This document shows positions 1 to 8,992 of a stretch of 64,000 nucleotides of DNA, piece by piece. The DNA is taken from positions 1 to 64,000 of IMG/VR virus record IMGVR_UViG_3300044991_001407. One strand, 5' to 3'. Under the pieces are notes generated by a model, which saw only the letters and a program-made list of their open reading frames with translations, was not told the DNA's origin and did no database searches. This DNA is from a virus. Position 1 is the stretch's first letter, and the number at the start of each line of letters is the position of its first letter. The translations under genes were made by a program, and so were the position numbers.

Positions 1-1065
1 GCCTTCAATTGGTTCAAACATACTTATCCCAACACGCTTAATTAAAGACTTAAGCATCTTGTCACATTGAGACTGCCAGTTGTATTCTTTAATGACCTTA
101 GGAGCTTGCTTGTAATAGTAATCACATTGAGCATCAAAATTATCAACCGCATTCTTCATCAACTCAACGGTTGAGTCAAAGTCTGGAAGAATGACATCGC
201 CAGTATGATAACCAGAGTGTTGTGTTTTACCAAGCGTTGATTCAATAATATTGTCACCAAGATATTTTTCATACGAACACCATCTACTTGTTGAAATGGT
301 AGGCATACCTGTTGCTAATGCCTGGAGAGGTATTAGCCCGAACCCTTCACCCTCTGTTGGGTATACCAAGATGTCATGATCGTGATATAGCTGAACCATC
401 TCTTCTTGCGTAATCGTTTTAAATATCTTTTTAACATTGCTCTCAGCAGGTTGATCAAACAGTCTCATGACGCTGTAACCATCTGGACTTCCATCGCCGT
501 GATACTTTAATGTAAGCTCAACATCGTCATTACCCTTGAATAGTTTAAGAAAGGCTGCTTCAACAAGATCTGCTCTCTTGCGAGCACTATCGGAGTCAAC
601 ATGAAGGAATCTAATCTTTCCCCGATTCCCTCTTTTAAAAGGTGTCCACATATCATCAACGCCTAATTCAAAGATATATGTAGGAGTGTCAACACCAGAG
701 TTAGCAACTGCATCTGCAGAGAACTGATTACCTACCCAGATCTCATCAAATGTTTTCATGGTGGGAATCCACCATTCCCAAGCTTTGGTCGCTTCTAGGT
801 ATGTACCGTTAATCTTGTACTGATGGTCATGATGTTTTTTAAATCCAGGCTGACGGAAATCCTGACCAGTTATATGGTGATGCCATTCTGGTTCCATATA
901 AAACATCTGAACCTGTGCAGACGGATCGTTATCAACAACCTGCATCTGCTTGCCATAATAAGTGAACTGATTAAAGTGCTTTACAATGTTGTTGTATCCA
1001 TAAGAATAGCCAAATATACCGTTTGCATCTTTAATATGCTGATCAGTATGGATTGAAAATATCAT
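1..1065 (-). CDS. GT4-type glycosyltransferase, 3' end cut by window edge
   Basis: The reading frame is open from an ATG at 1065 to the left window edge: 355 codons, no stop, so the C-terminus lies outside. It reads as a GT-B fold group 1 glycosyltransferase that would move a sugar from a nucleotide-sugar to an unknown acceptor in the cytoplasm. Seen: FLHVDSDSARKRA near residue 160, LTLKYHGDG near 195, and the C-terminal nucleotide-binding signature YPTEGEGFGLIP around 234-245, followed by ALATGMPTIS. The same order of motifs occurs in the glycosyltransferase at 59583-60596, so the two are paralogues. It starts one base after the stop of a 50-residue gene. Acceptor (capsid, DNA or host wall) is not visible. 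Confidence 0.85.
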   Translation of the reverse strand, partial: MIFSIHTDQHIKDANGIFGYSYGYNNIVKHFNQFTYYGKQMQVVDNDPSAQVQMFYMEPEWHHHITGQDFRQPGFKKHHDHQYKINGTYLEATKAWEWWIPTMKTFDEIWVGNQFSADAVANSGVDTPTYIFELGVDDMWTPFKRGNRGKIRFLHVDSDSARKRADLVEAAFLKLFKGNDDVELTLKYHGDGSPDGYSVMRLFDQPAESNVKKIFKTITQEEMVQLYHDHDILVYPTEGEGFGLIPLQALATGMPTISTSRWCSYEKYLGDNIIESTLGKTQHSGYHTGDVILPDFDSTVELMKNAVDNFDAQCDYYYKQAPKVIKEYNWQSQCDKMLKSLIKRVGISMFEPIEG

Positions 1066-1066
1066 A

Positions 1067-1219
1067 TCAGACCGCCTCGTTTCGTAGCACTTTCCAAGCC
1101 TCATCTACCTTCTGTTTTAATTGAGAAGTATCAGTCTCTGGGTAAGCGTTTAGATATTCATCCTCAGCTTTTACATAGTTGCGGATAATCGCCCGCAACC
1201 GTTCAACTTCATTCGTCAT
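1067..1219 (-). CDS. Small hypothetical protein, 50 aa
   Basis: A 50-residue frame whose ATG overlaps the TGA of the upstream RecA-like gene in an ATGA junction, and whose TGA is followed one base later by the ATG of the glycosyltransferase. This tight fit on both sides is the main support. The protein starts MTNEVERLRAIIRNYVK and is highly charged and probably helical throughout, with no cysteines or membrane segment. I do not recognise it; it could be a small coiled-coil partner of a neighbour. Confidence 0.7.
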   Translation of the reverse strand: MTNEVERLRAIIRNYVKAEDEYLNAYPETDTSQLKQKVDEAWKVLRNEAV

Positions 1220-2130
1220 GAATTAATCCTTTTAAGGATATCCTTTGACTGTTTGGCAGTCAATTCAATTGAGCCCATGCCATTCCATTTGCTTTCTTCA
1301 TAGCTATACCAGGCACCCTTGCGTTGAATAATATCCATCTCAATGGCAATATCAATAATCTCACGCTCTTGGTCAATTCTTCCCTCTTGTGGCAGAACAT
1401 AATAATATCCCGTTGCCCCGATTGTCGGAATCTGTTTTGTCTTTTCAACAGTCCAAGTCGCTCGTTGCGAGGTGATCATGTTATTCTCCTCACGCTCCAT
1501 TTCGCCCTTTGACATTGACAAAAACAACTTCACAACATTATGCATGTTGTGGTGAACCGTATTGCCCATCTTGGCTTTCGTGATGGCAAACATTCCGCTC
1601 AAGTCAACCGTTTGGTGAGCAACAAACAACATGATGTTGCGTTCCTTATGGAGATAGTTCACCAGCTTCTGCAGCAGGTAGCCCTGCGAGCGTGACTGCA
1701 AACCCATTGCTTTACCACCTTCAGGCTTATCGTAGAACTCTTCCTTGATGATGTTAGACAGTGAGTCAAACAAGAAGATATGCTTCTCCTTATCATCCGT
1801 CAGATATCCGATCAGATTCTTCATGATGTCTTCCACAATCGTTGACTGAATGATTACAACATCTTCAATGTTAATCCCGCACTTGGCAGCATACTCATCA
1901 TTATAAGATGACTCCGAGTCAATGATGACGGGGCGATACCCAAGCTTTTGCGCTTCGGCAATAATCCGAAAACACATAGTCGTTTTACCCACCGATGGAG
2001 TACCCCAAAACAAGTGAGTCGCACCAGTATTAAGACCGCCACCCAAAGCCCGATTCAAACCGATGCTGGGAGTAGCAATAACATCATGAATGGGCATTGT
2101 GTGCCCTTTACGCTTATCTACAATTAACAT
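1216..2130 (-). CDS. recA: RecA/UvsX-like recombinase ATPase
   Basis: A 304-residue RecA-fold ATPase, expected to form filaments on single-stranded DNA for strand exchange in phage recombination and repair. Seen: Walker A GTPSVGKT at 43-50, DSESSYNDEY at 71-80 at the place of the RecA catalytic glutamate region, Walker B HIFLFDS at 117-123, and a C-terminal GAWYSYEESKWNG stretch that matches the GAWYSY motif of bacterial RecA. It is shorter than bacterial RecA (about 350) and lacks the long C-terminal tail. The start at 2130 has an upstream purine-rich site; an internal ATG at residue 12 (MPIHDV) is an alternative start. Confidence 0.88.
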   Translation of the reverse strand: MLIVDKRKGHTMPIHDVIATPSIGLNRALGGGLNTGATHLFWGTPSVGKTTMCFRIIAEAQKLGYRPVIIDSESSYNDEYAAKCGINIEDVVIIQSTIVEDIMKNLIGYLTDDKEKHIFLFDSLSNIIKEEFYDKPEGGKAMGLQSRSQGYLLQKLVNYLHKERNIMLFVAHQTVDLSGMFAITKAKMGNTVHHNMHNVVKLFLSMSKGEMEREENNMITSQRATWTVEKTKQIPTIGATGYYYVLPQEGRIDQEREIIDIAIEMDIIQRKGAWYSYEESKWNGMGSIELTAKQSKDILKRINS

Positions 2131-2139
2131 ATTTCTCCT

Positions 2140-2574
2140 TTATTGAAACATTCTATCTAGAATTCTTGATTTAATAATCGTTGTTGATATATGTTCACTA
2201 TAAGGAACAAAGATTACTTTAATGTTGTGTTCGTCAAGCCATTCTTGGGTAAAGTCCATTTGTTTAAAATAGTCTTTGGTTTCCCAATCCGAGCCGACAA
2301 CAATGACATCCGCTTTTGACTCTAGGATAGCAGGTTTTGAGTCAGCACCGCCCGTGTTGATGATAACTTTATCCACCCATTTACAGGAAGATACAACTTC
2401 CATTCTTTCAAATAATTCACAAATTGGTGGTTCTTTATACTGAGCGCAGAACTCACTTGGGTTAACTGACACCACTACTTGACCATCAACGCCAGCTATG
2501 TTCTTACATCTCTCTAGTAATCTACTATGACCCGAATGAAATAGATCAAATGTTCCACCTGTATATACAATCAT
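2140..2574 (-). CDS. Cytidylyltransferase-like nucleotidyltransferase (TagD/RfaE type)
   Basis: A 144-residue single-domain nucleotidyltransferase of the HxGH superfamily. Seen: FHSGH at 12-16 in the context TGGTFDLFHSGH, and the second signature ISTTIIKSRI at 129-138 near the C-terminus. The closest families are glycerol-3-phosphate cytidylyltransferase (TagD) and ADP-heptose synthase; both make activated donors for cell-wall or surface polysaccharide. The exact nucleotide and substrate cannot be told from sequence. It overlaps the GT2 gene start by 4 bases (ATGA), so donor synthesis and glycosyl transfer are probably linked. Confidence 0.85.
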   Translation of the reverse strand: MIVYTGGTFDLFHSGHSRLLERCKNIAGVDGQVVVSVNPSEFCAQYKEPPICELFERMEVVSSCKWVDKVIINTGGADSKPAILESKADVIVVGSDWETKDYFKQMDFTQEWLDEHNIKVIFVPYSEHISTTIIKSRILDRMFQ

Positions 2575-3293
2575 TTTTTCTCCAATGAAGCGCTAACGAA
2601 ATTCCATTTATTTGCATTATAAAAAGTAAATCTCTCAACACTATTAGCATCAGCTAGTGCATCTGAGTATTCAAACATAACCCGATCAAAATCCCTAAAT
2701 TCAAAATGATTAGTATCATTAACCAAAACTGTTGGAGTACTTGGAATACTAACTGTCTTGCAGTTGATACCAGCCCAAGCCAAAACATTTCTAGAATCCA
2801 AGTGCTTTACTCCTGTTCTAAAGTCCATAACATCCCTTCTCCACACATTCATACTTGCCAATGTCGCAGCAATTAAAAATGATTTGTCATTAAGTGTATC
2901 TATCAACCCAGACATTGTACCAGAAAACCCAGGTGTTACTTCACCAGAATATGGTGCAAATTGCATTATGCGGTCTGTTCCATCAAGCATTGATAAAATA
3001 GTATCTATAGCCCCTGGTAGGATAATGTCATCATCCCCAACGACCCATACATACTCTCCGTCACCAGCTGTAATTCCATATAAACAATTTCCATCACAGC
3101 CAATATTTTGTTTTCTAACTGAATACTCAGATACATAATCTTTATATTTATAAACGATATCCCCTGCAAATCCATCTTGATCATTGTCAGAAACAATAAT
3201 CTCAACACGATCATTATGCTGCATTGCAATACTATTTAAGCAAGCATCAAGTGATTCTCTTTTATATGTAGGAATGTATATCGTTAATTTCAT
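2571..3293 (-). CDS. GT2 family glycosyltransferase
   Basis: A 240-residue GT-A fold glycosyltransferase. Seen: the N-terminal strand IYIPTYKRESLDACLNSI, the nucleotide-binding IIVSDNDQDG near 33-42, and the metal-binding D-x-D region VVGDDDIILPGAID near 84-97. It lacks membrane segments, so it is probably soluble. Its ATG overlaps the stop of the polymerase gene by one base (TAATG). With the neighbouring cytidylyltransferase and the GT4 genes it suggests a phage-encoded glycosylation function. Confidence 0.88.
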   Translation of the reverse strand: MKLTIYIPTYKRESLDACLNSIAMQHNDRVEIIVSDNDQDGFAGDIVYKYKDYVSEYSVRKQNIGCDGNCLYGITAGDGEYVWVVGDDDIILPGAIDTILSMLDGTDRIMQFAPYSGEVTPGFSGTMSGLIDTLNDKSFLIAATLASMNVWRRDVMDFRTGVKHLDSRNVLAWAGINCKTVSIPSTPTVLVNDTNHFEFRDFDRVMFEYSDALADANSVERFTFYNANKWNFVSASLEKK

Positions 3294-6200
3294 TAGACAA
3301 CAGCTTTAACCAGATTTTTTCTCTCAATATAATTATCAATATTGATAATAGCAGTATCCGATTCTACCTTGTATGAGTCCATGCGAGTTAGAGTTTGCTT
3401 TTCTTCAATCTTTGAAAGCCTAGCCGCATACCACTGCCCTTGCTTTATGATTCCCTTAAGCTTGGTATATGGTCTAGGAAAAATAACAACCTTGAATATT
3501 TGCCTACCATCCCAGCAATACATATTAGCCATGATCTTATCTTTTGATGTTGTAAAGACTCTTGAGTGCATTACATACATTAGTGTCTTTTCTTCATCAA
3601 CATGACCAAGACCAGTATCGTATAGCCAATTATATTCGTGATTGTCACCCTTCTGTCTAAGAGTAATAAACTTATGCAAATCTGAGCCAATGAAATTATA
3701 GGCATCACAGAATGAATGGAGTGTTCTATCTCCAATCAAAGCATACACATAATCTCTATTTGCCATTTCAGTGTTTCTATCCGCAAATACGGTAGCCGAA
3801 CCTGAGTGATCTTCAAATTCAATTCTCAGATACTGCGGTGTTTTCTTTGTTGATCTAACAATTGCTTTGATAAGGGTTAATGGAGAATTGATTTCATGGA
3901 AGTCAGCAAGGTTGCCAACGAACTCATCCATCTCATTCTTTTCTTCACCTGACTGGATGGAGAATCCCAGGACTGGTAGATAGTATCTTTCGTGCTGATA
4001 TTGAGATACATGATTAAGTGACGCATAAGCACCAACCTTTTCTAAGTTTTCTCTAAGCGGAGCTTTAACAGCGGATTTAGAGCATTTATTATTAAATTCA
4101 TCTAGACAATTGAATGGTCTCTTAGATGTTATTTCTTTAATAGCTGATGTACCACAACCAGCAACATTGGACAGACCAAATCTAATTCCCTCTACTCCAT
4201 CTTTATCATATGTTGTAAAGTATTCTTCCGAATAGTTAACATCTGGTGGAAGGATATTAATCTTTAACCTTTGAGCTTCCATGAGGTAGGCAGTGATTTT
4301 CTCAGATGAGTCTTCGTTGTATAAAAGAGACCATATGAACTCAAGTGGATAGTTAACTTTCAACCACATTGTTTGATACGAAAGCATTGAATATGCTACA
4401 GCGTGTGATTTATTGAACATATATAGAGCAGACATTTCAAACTCAGACCACATTTGCTTCGCTTCTGCTTTTGGAATGATCGCATTATTGATAAACTTAT
4501 CTTTATACTGCTTGAATTCTGCAACATCTCTTTTCTTTCCGATAATCTTTCTTAGTTTGTCAGCATCTGACCAAGTGAATCCCGATATCCTTACTGACAT
4601 TTGCATCAATTGCTCTTGGAAAATTACAGTACCGTATGTTTCCTCAAGAATATCTTTTACTGATTTATCAGGATAGTAAGGTTCAGTAAAACCCTTCTTG
4701 CAATCAATATATTTCTGACCCTGCGAAAGCAAAGCTCCTGGTCTAACTAATGCGTTTGATACAACAAGGTCATTGAAGTTATCAATCCCCATTCTTTCAA
4801 TTAGATTTCTGTAGGCTGCAGCATCAGTTTGAAACACGCCTACGGTATTACCGTTATTAAAGTTATTAAATACCGCTTGATCGTCAAGTGCCAGTGATTG
4901 AGCTTCTACATCAACCCCCTTAAGCTCCTTAATCTTCGCTAAGCAGTCTTTAATCACAGATACGGTCTTTAGACCCAAGATGTCAATCTTAATAAGCCCA
5001 ACGGCTTCTGCATCTGTCATATCAAATGCTGTAACAGTTACACGCTCTCCACCATCTGTTTCTTTTCTTGTTTCAATTGGGCATACTTCATTTAATGGAA
5101 TAGAAGAAACCACCATGCCAGCCGCATGAACACCAGCGTTTCTAATTCTTCCCTCTAGTCTCTTCGCAACCTTTGGGACATCTGGATACTTATTACAAAA
5201 GATTTTTCCCTTAGGAGATTCCAAAAGCTCCTCAATCGTTTCAAAGAAAGGAGTGATGTTATTAGTTTCTTCATATGAAACCTGAAGAACTCTAGCAACA
5301 TCTTTAATAGCCGACTTAGGCTTAAAAGTACCGTAAGTAGTGATTGCAGCAACATTGTCATGTCCCCATCTTTCTCTTAAATAAGACTTAGCTTCATTTC
5401 TACGCTTGTCCTCAAAGTCCAAGTCAATGTCAGGATAGTCGTTACGATCAGGGTTGATAAATCGTGCAAACAACAAATTATATTTGATTGGATCTACTTT
5501 TGTAATGTTGAGAAGGAATGCCATTACGCTACCACCAACAGAACCACGACCAGTACCACGACCAATGCCATTCGCATCAGCCCAGGAAATCAAATCCCAT
5601 ACAATTAGGAAGTAATCAGAGAATCCAAGTTGCTTGATAATCCCAAGCTCTTCATCAAGCCTTGTCTTGTACTCATCACCAAGATTGAGTTCTTTCAATC
5701 TAAAGTTTGTAAGTTCGGATAAGTACTCGTCTGAGTTAAGTGACTTCATGTACTTTGGAAGAAGATTTCTTCTCTTTACAATCTCAGCACTACACTTACT
5801 TGCAACCTCAATTGTATTTTCTAGAATATCCTGCCTATCGTACCCAGCTTCTTTAAACCAAGAAAGCACAGTCGTAGCGTCAGCAATATATGGATTGATA
5901 TCATCAAACCGCAAATACCTATCAGGGTACAGGTGATTAACTCTGTCAATCAAATCTGGACCACAAGTATGTAGTGTTGCAAGATTTTCTTTTGCAGCAT
6001 TAATTGTTTGAGCACCAATACTTGGGTACTGGGATACAAGAAGGAGAACTTCTTCTACACCCTTATCTGCATGCGTTGGGAAATGGCAGTCAGCAGTTGC
6101 TACTGCCTTCTTTCCAAATGATGACGCTAAGTCAAGCAATCCATCATTAATCTCTTTTGGGTTCCAAGCTTGTAACTCAAAGTAGAAGTCATCTTTAAAT

Positions 6201-6691
6201 ATCTTGACAAACCGTTCAGACAATTGCTCTGCCCGCCCATATTCTCCAGCCTCAATTGCTTTTGAAATAGAACTCCCTCTACAGCCAGAGAGTGCAATGA
6301 TGTCATCATCAACCATGTCTTCTAGAAGATCAAAATCAATTCTTGGCTTGTAATAGAAATTATCCTGCCAGCCAATCTGTGACATTTTAAATAACTTATT
6401 AAGACCAGTATTATTCTTGGCAAGAAGGATTAGGTGAAACCTCTCATGCTTGCCATCACCATCGTTCTTTACTGATGGTACAAAATATGCCTCAACACCA
6501 AAAACTGGTCGTACAGCATTTTTCTGACACGCATCTTGAAATCTAAGCACTCCAGCCATTGTTCCGTGATCTGTAATCGCTGCAGCAAACTGCCCATTAG
6601 AGCTTGACATCTGCGCAATTTCTTCGGGTGTTGACATTCCGTCTAGTAGCGAGTGCTCGCTATGACAATGCAAGTGGACAAACTCTGTCAC
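3293..6691 (-). CDS. dnaE: DNA polymerase III alpha subunit (DnaE type)
   Basis: A 1132-residue family C replicative polymerase. The PHP domain is at about 1-290, with HLHCHSEHSLLDG at 6-18, ITDHGTM at 39-45 and ADCHFPTHADKG at 200-211, so the metal-ligand histidines look conserved. The palm carries GRGSVGGS at 381-388 and the two catalytic aspartates in YPDIDLDFE at 419-427; the third is in LIKIDILGLKT. Fingers, helix-hairpin-helix and a C-terminal OB-fold region follow. No DEDD exonuclease is inserted, so proofreading would have to come from PHP or another protein. It shares a TAATG with the GT2 gene. Confidence 0.96.
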   Translation of the reverse strand: MTEFVHLHCHSEHSLLDGMSTPEEIAQMSSSNGQFAAAITDHGTMAGVLRFQDACQKNAVRPVFGVEAYFVPSVKNDGDGKHERFHLILLAKNNTGLNKLFKMSQIGWQDNFYYKPRIDFDLLEDMVDDDIIALSGCRGSSISKAIEAGEYGRAEQLSERFVKIFKDDFYFELQAWNPKEINDGLLDLASSFGKKAVATADCHFPTHADKGVEEVLLLVSQYPSIGAQTINAAKENLATLHTCGPDLIDRVNHLYPDRYLRFDDINPYIADATTVLSWFKEAGYDRQDILENTIEVASKCSAEIVKRRNLLPKYMKSLNSDEYLSELTNFRLKELNLGDEYKTRLDEELGIIKQLGFSDYFLIVWDLISWADANGIGRGTGRGSVGGSVMAFLLNITKVDPIKYNLLFARFINPDRNDYPDIDLDFEDKRRNEAKSYLRERWGHDNVAAITTYGTFKPKSAIKDVARVLQVSYEETNNITPFFETIEELLESPKGKIFCNKYPDVPKVAKRLEGRIRNAGVHAAGMVVSSIPLNEVCPIETRKETDGGERVTVTAFDMTDAEAVGLIKIDILGLKTVSVIKDCLAKIKELKGVDVEAQSLALDDQAVFNNFNNGNTVGVFQTDAAAYRNLIERMGIDNFNDLVVSNALVRPGALLSQGQKYIDCKKGFTEPYYPDKSVKDILEETYGTVIFQEQLMQMSVRISGFTWSDADKLRKIIGKKRDVAEFKQYKDKFINNAIIPKAEAKQMWSEFEMSALYMFNKSHAVAYSMLSYQTMWLKVNYPLEFIWSLLYNEDSSEKITAYLMEAQRLKINILPPDVNYSEEYFTTYDKDGVEGIRFGLSNVAGCGTSAIKEITSKRPFNCLDEFNNKCSKSAVKAPLRENLEKVGAYASLNHVSQYQHERYYLPVLGFSIQSGEEKNEMDEFVGNLADFHEINSPLTLIKAIVRSTKKTPQYLRIEFEDHSGSATVFADRNTEMANRDYVYALIGDRTLHSFCDAYNFIGSDLHKFITLRQKGDNHEYNWLYDTGLGHVDEEKTLMYVMHSRVFTTSKDKIMANMYCWDGRQIFKVVIFPRPYTKLKGIIKQGQWYAARLSKIEEKQTLTRMDSYKVESDTAIINIDNYIERKNLVKAVV

Positions 6692-7216
6692 TTAAATCTC
6701 CAATTCGTAAAGGTTTTCAATACAAGGTAAATCATTCCAGAAAGGCTTATTGTACCATGCTTTTCGGAGATAGCAGTTTATACCGTGTTCTCTTAAAGAA
6801 ATAACTTCGTGAGGATTATCCTCAACCATAAATATAGGTTTAATTTCAGAAACAATTTCATGCTTCTTGTTTATTTTTGCAAACTTAGGTCTGAGAGTGT
6901 TTATTCTCCAAGCGTCAAGCCAGGGCTCTGTCATTCTTACAGAAGCCTCTCTCTTCCTTGCTGTTACAATATGAACATCAATATCATCTGAAAACCATTT
7001 ATTAATTTGGTACCAAGCATCCTCAAATGGAATAAGATTCTTCCAAAACAATTCATTGGAAAATAGCTTTAACGCTTCTTTATCTTTTGTATCAGAAATC
7101 AACCAGCTACTGTAGTCTTCATCAACACCAAAGTTGTAATGAAGATAATTAGATATTGCAGTATCAATATCGGCAATTACGCCATCAAGGTCAAGAACAA
7201 TTGACTTACGCTTCAC
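6692..7216 (-). CDS. HAD-family phosphatase, 5'(3')-deoxyribonucleotidase-like
   Basis: A 174-residue HAD hydrolase. Seen: motif I DLDGVIAD with the nucleophile and acid/base pair D9 and D11, motif II IVTAR near 87-91, and motif IV MVEDNPHEV near 131-139. Size and the small helical cap fit the 5'-nucleotidase C group, which dephosphorylates deoxynucleotides; a polynucleotide 3'-phosphatase is the alternative. The start is a GTG preceded by an AAAGGA site with a five-base spacer. It abuts the polymerase gene, so a role in nucleotide handling during replication is plausible. Confidence 0.82.
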   Translation of the reverse strand: MKRKSIVLDLDGVIADIDTAISNYLHYNFGVDEDYSSWLISDTKDKEALKLFSNELFWKNLIPFEDAWYQINKWFSDDIDVHIVTARKREASVRMTEPWLDAWRINTLRPKFAKINKKHEIVSEIKPIFMVEDNPHEVISLREHGINCYLRKAWYNKPFWNDLPCIENLYELEI

Positions 7217-7233
7217 AAAAATCCTTTGTTAAA

Positions 7234-7255
7234 GGGGAGGGGTTCCCCCCTCCCC
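7234..7255 (-). terminator. Strong GC hairpin between putative ssDNA-binding gene and HAD gene
   Basis: A perfect 9-base stem of the type G4-A-G4 / C4-T-C4 with a 4-base loop, starting 13 bases after the end of the 7268-7915 gene. On the minus strand it is followed by TTT and then, after an AACAAAGGA interruption, by TTTTT. The T-tract is imperfect, so it may attenuate rather than stop transcription, which would reduce expression of the polymerase and recombination genes relative to the gene before it. Confidence 0.6.
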
Positions 7256-7267
7256 AATGAATAACAA

Positions 7268-7915
7268 TCACCAACTATCTTTATTTAGCTCACCAGTTGT
7301 CAAGAAAATCTGTTGCTTTTCATATGGAAGAGTCATGTAAACACTTTCCAAATCATGCATTGGCAAATCCTTGATTACCTTTGTTGCTTCAGAAACATTC
7401 AAAGGGATAAGGCTATAGTTAGTATCGGAAGCTGAAGAACCAGTTCGTGAATACTTGTACTCACGGTCTGTAATTGTTCCAAACTCCTTAGCATACTCAA
7501 TCAGAGTAAGACCAACATGGCGCTGATTGAAGGTAGTGTCAAGAATTCGTGGTTCCCAAACTCCTGGCTCAACTTCAACTGCAATGTTGATCAATAGGTG
7601 CGGCTTAGGTCTCCAAGCCTTATCAGATACTGATTGCTCAGTAGCCCAGCAACGATAGTTAAACTTTTCAAATGAAGCGGTAGATGCAACTCTCCACTTC
7701 CAGTTGATTGGTGATGTAACTACTGGAACTGAAATACCAGTACCGATTTCCTCATCAAAAAACTTAGCGTCTTCTGTGAGTTCCTGTCTAAAGCGAATCT
7801 TGAATGAATCGCCTGATTGAAGAGTAAAGTATTTCTTTACCCCCTTTGCTGTGCCTTGAGTTGGCACAACGGCTTTCTCAAGGTCTTTTAGTGTTTTAAG
7901 TGATGTAAATGACAT
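7268..7915 (-). CDS. Hypothetical replication-module protein, possibly ssDNA-binding
   Basis: A 215-residue protein with an AGGAG site 5 bases before its ATG and a hairpin terminator after it, which suggests high expression. It sits between primase and polymerase. Sequence features are a lysine/threonine-rich N-terminus, a KIRFRQELTEDAKFF strand, and many aromatic residues in a predominantly beta middle part (NWKWRVAS, FNYRCWATEQ). These fit an OB-fold single-stranded DNA-binding protein, and many phages place theirs here, but I see no diagnostic motif. Function is inference from size, position and terminator. Confidence 0.6.
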   Translation of the reverse strand: MSFTSLKTLKDLEKAVVPTQGTAKGVKKYFTLQSGDSFKIRFRQELTEDAKFFDEEIGTGISVPVVTSPINWKWRVASTASFEKFNYRCWATEQSVSDKAWRPKPHLLINIAVEVEPGVWEPRILDTTFNQRHVGLTLIEYAKEFGTITDREYKYSRTGSSASDTNYSLIPLNVSEATKVIKDLPMHDLESVYMTLPYEKQQIFLTTGELNKDSW

Positions 7916-7923
7916 AATGTCTC

Positions 7924-8823
7924 CTATATGATTATTTGTTTGTTATTGATACTGTCTTGTATTTGCTTTATTGACATTTCCCCTGGATCTTTCAACCCAT
8001 CAGAAATGCTCGCTGTGTACAGTTCTTTACCACAGCAAGAATTAATTATAGCATCTCGCATCGCATTACCAGCTTCATCGTTATCAGAAAAGATAATAAT
8101 TTTGTCAAAGTATTTCTTTAACATAGATACTTGCTGTGCGGACACCTGTGCTCCGAGTGTTGCTACGACATTTGGAAATCCAGCTTCGTGGACCTTCATC
8201 GCATCAACACTCCCTTCTACTATTATAACATCAGGGTGATGCTTCGCATTCTGAATATTGAACAGAACAAGGGCTCTCTTAAAGCCAGTGTTATACAGAT
8301 ATCGGGGTTCCTGCTCTGACTCTATTGCACGACCAATCAACCCAACTAGCTTATATTGAGGGTTACGGACTGGCACTACAATACGATTCTTGTTTTCAGA
8401 AAACCCAATCTCAAAATGCTCAAGAGTATCTAGCGACAGACCCCTTTCAATAAACGGAGTCAATTTTGATGTTTTGCTACTGTCTTCGTAGTCAATAAGA
8501 ACATTATCAAGATTAAGCTCTTGCTCTGCAACTGGCGGTCTGAGCGCACGATCTAACTCGTTCTTCAAAGCGGTTGGGTCTAATACAGTTTGCCGACCAT
8601 ATGACTTACCAGTTATCTGACGATACAGTTTCTTGAAATTACCCTTTTCTCCACAAGATGGATTGAAACACTGCCATAACCCAGTCTTTTTATTCAGATA
8701 GAAAGATGGCGTGTTCCTGTTCTTATGGAACGGGCAATAGATAGTAACTTCATTACCAGACTCAGCATGGATTTGAATCCCATACTTACTGAAAAGTTCT
8801 TTTACTTCAATCTCTAGATTCAT
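7924..8823 (-). CDS. dnaG: DNA primase (DnaG type)
   Basis: A 299-residue primase that makes RNA primers at the fork. The CHC2 zinc finger is C30, H33, C52, C57 (YCPFHKNRNTPSF then CFNPSCGEKGN). The TOPRIM catalytic core has E203 in IIVEGSVDAM and D247/D249 in IFSDNDEAG. It lacks the long DnaG C-terminal helicase-binding domain, as is common in phages. I chose the ATG at 8823 because it places the zinc finger at the usual distance and overlaps the preceding 61-residue gene by only 17 bases; the frame is open further upstream to 8949. Confidence 0.92.
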   Translation of the reverse strand: MNLEIEVKELFSKYGIQIHAESGNEVTIYCPFHKNRNTPSFYLNKKTGLWQCFNPSCGEKGNFKKLYRQITGKSYGRQTVLDPTALKNELDRALRPPVAEQELNLDNVLIDYEDSSKTSKLTPFIERGLSLDTLEHFEIGFSENKNRIVVPVRNPQYKLVGLIGRAIESEQEPRYLYNTGFKRALVLFNIQNAKHHPDVIIVEGSVDAMKVHEAGFPNVVATLGAQVSAQQVSMLKKYFDKIIIFSDNDEAGNAMRDAIINSCCGKELYTASISDGLKDPGEMSIKQIQDSINNKQIII

Positions 8824-8992
8824 CGTCAAAAATGATTGAGAATGAAAATATTTCGGATTGTTTATCATAGTCCGTAAAAAGTCTTGTCTTCCCTGTGTAG
8901 CCATATTTAATTCTCGCTTCGTCTTCCATCCAAGGTCTAAGTTTAGCAATTGTCTCTATGTCTTTTGCAGTTCCCATGAGCATGCCTGGCAT
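8807..8992 (-). CDS. Small hypothetical protein between helicase and primase, 61 aa
   Basis: A 61-residue frame beginning MPGMLMGTAKDIETIAKL. Its ATG overlaps the TAA of the helicase gene (TAATG), and its stop lies inside the first codons of primase, so it is translationally coupled to both. It has an amphipathic N-terminal helix and an acidic C-terminus (FDDESRD). I do not recognise the family. Position suggests an adaptor or modulator of primase-helicase, but this is inference only. Confidence 0.7.
   Translation of the reverse strand: MPGMLMGTAKDIETIAKLRPWMEDEARIKYGYTGKTRLFTDYDKQSEIFSFSIIFDDESRD

Noticed and set aside
8823-8949. Longer primase start at 8949.
   Set aside because: It would overlap nearly all of the coupled 61-residue gene; the ATG at 8823 fits the zinc finger distance.
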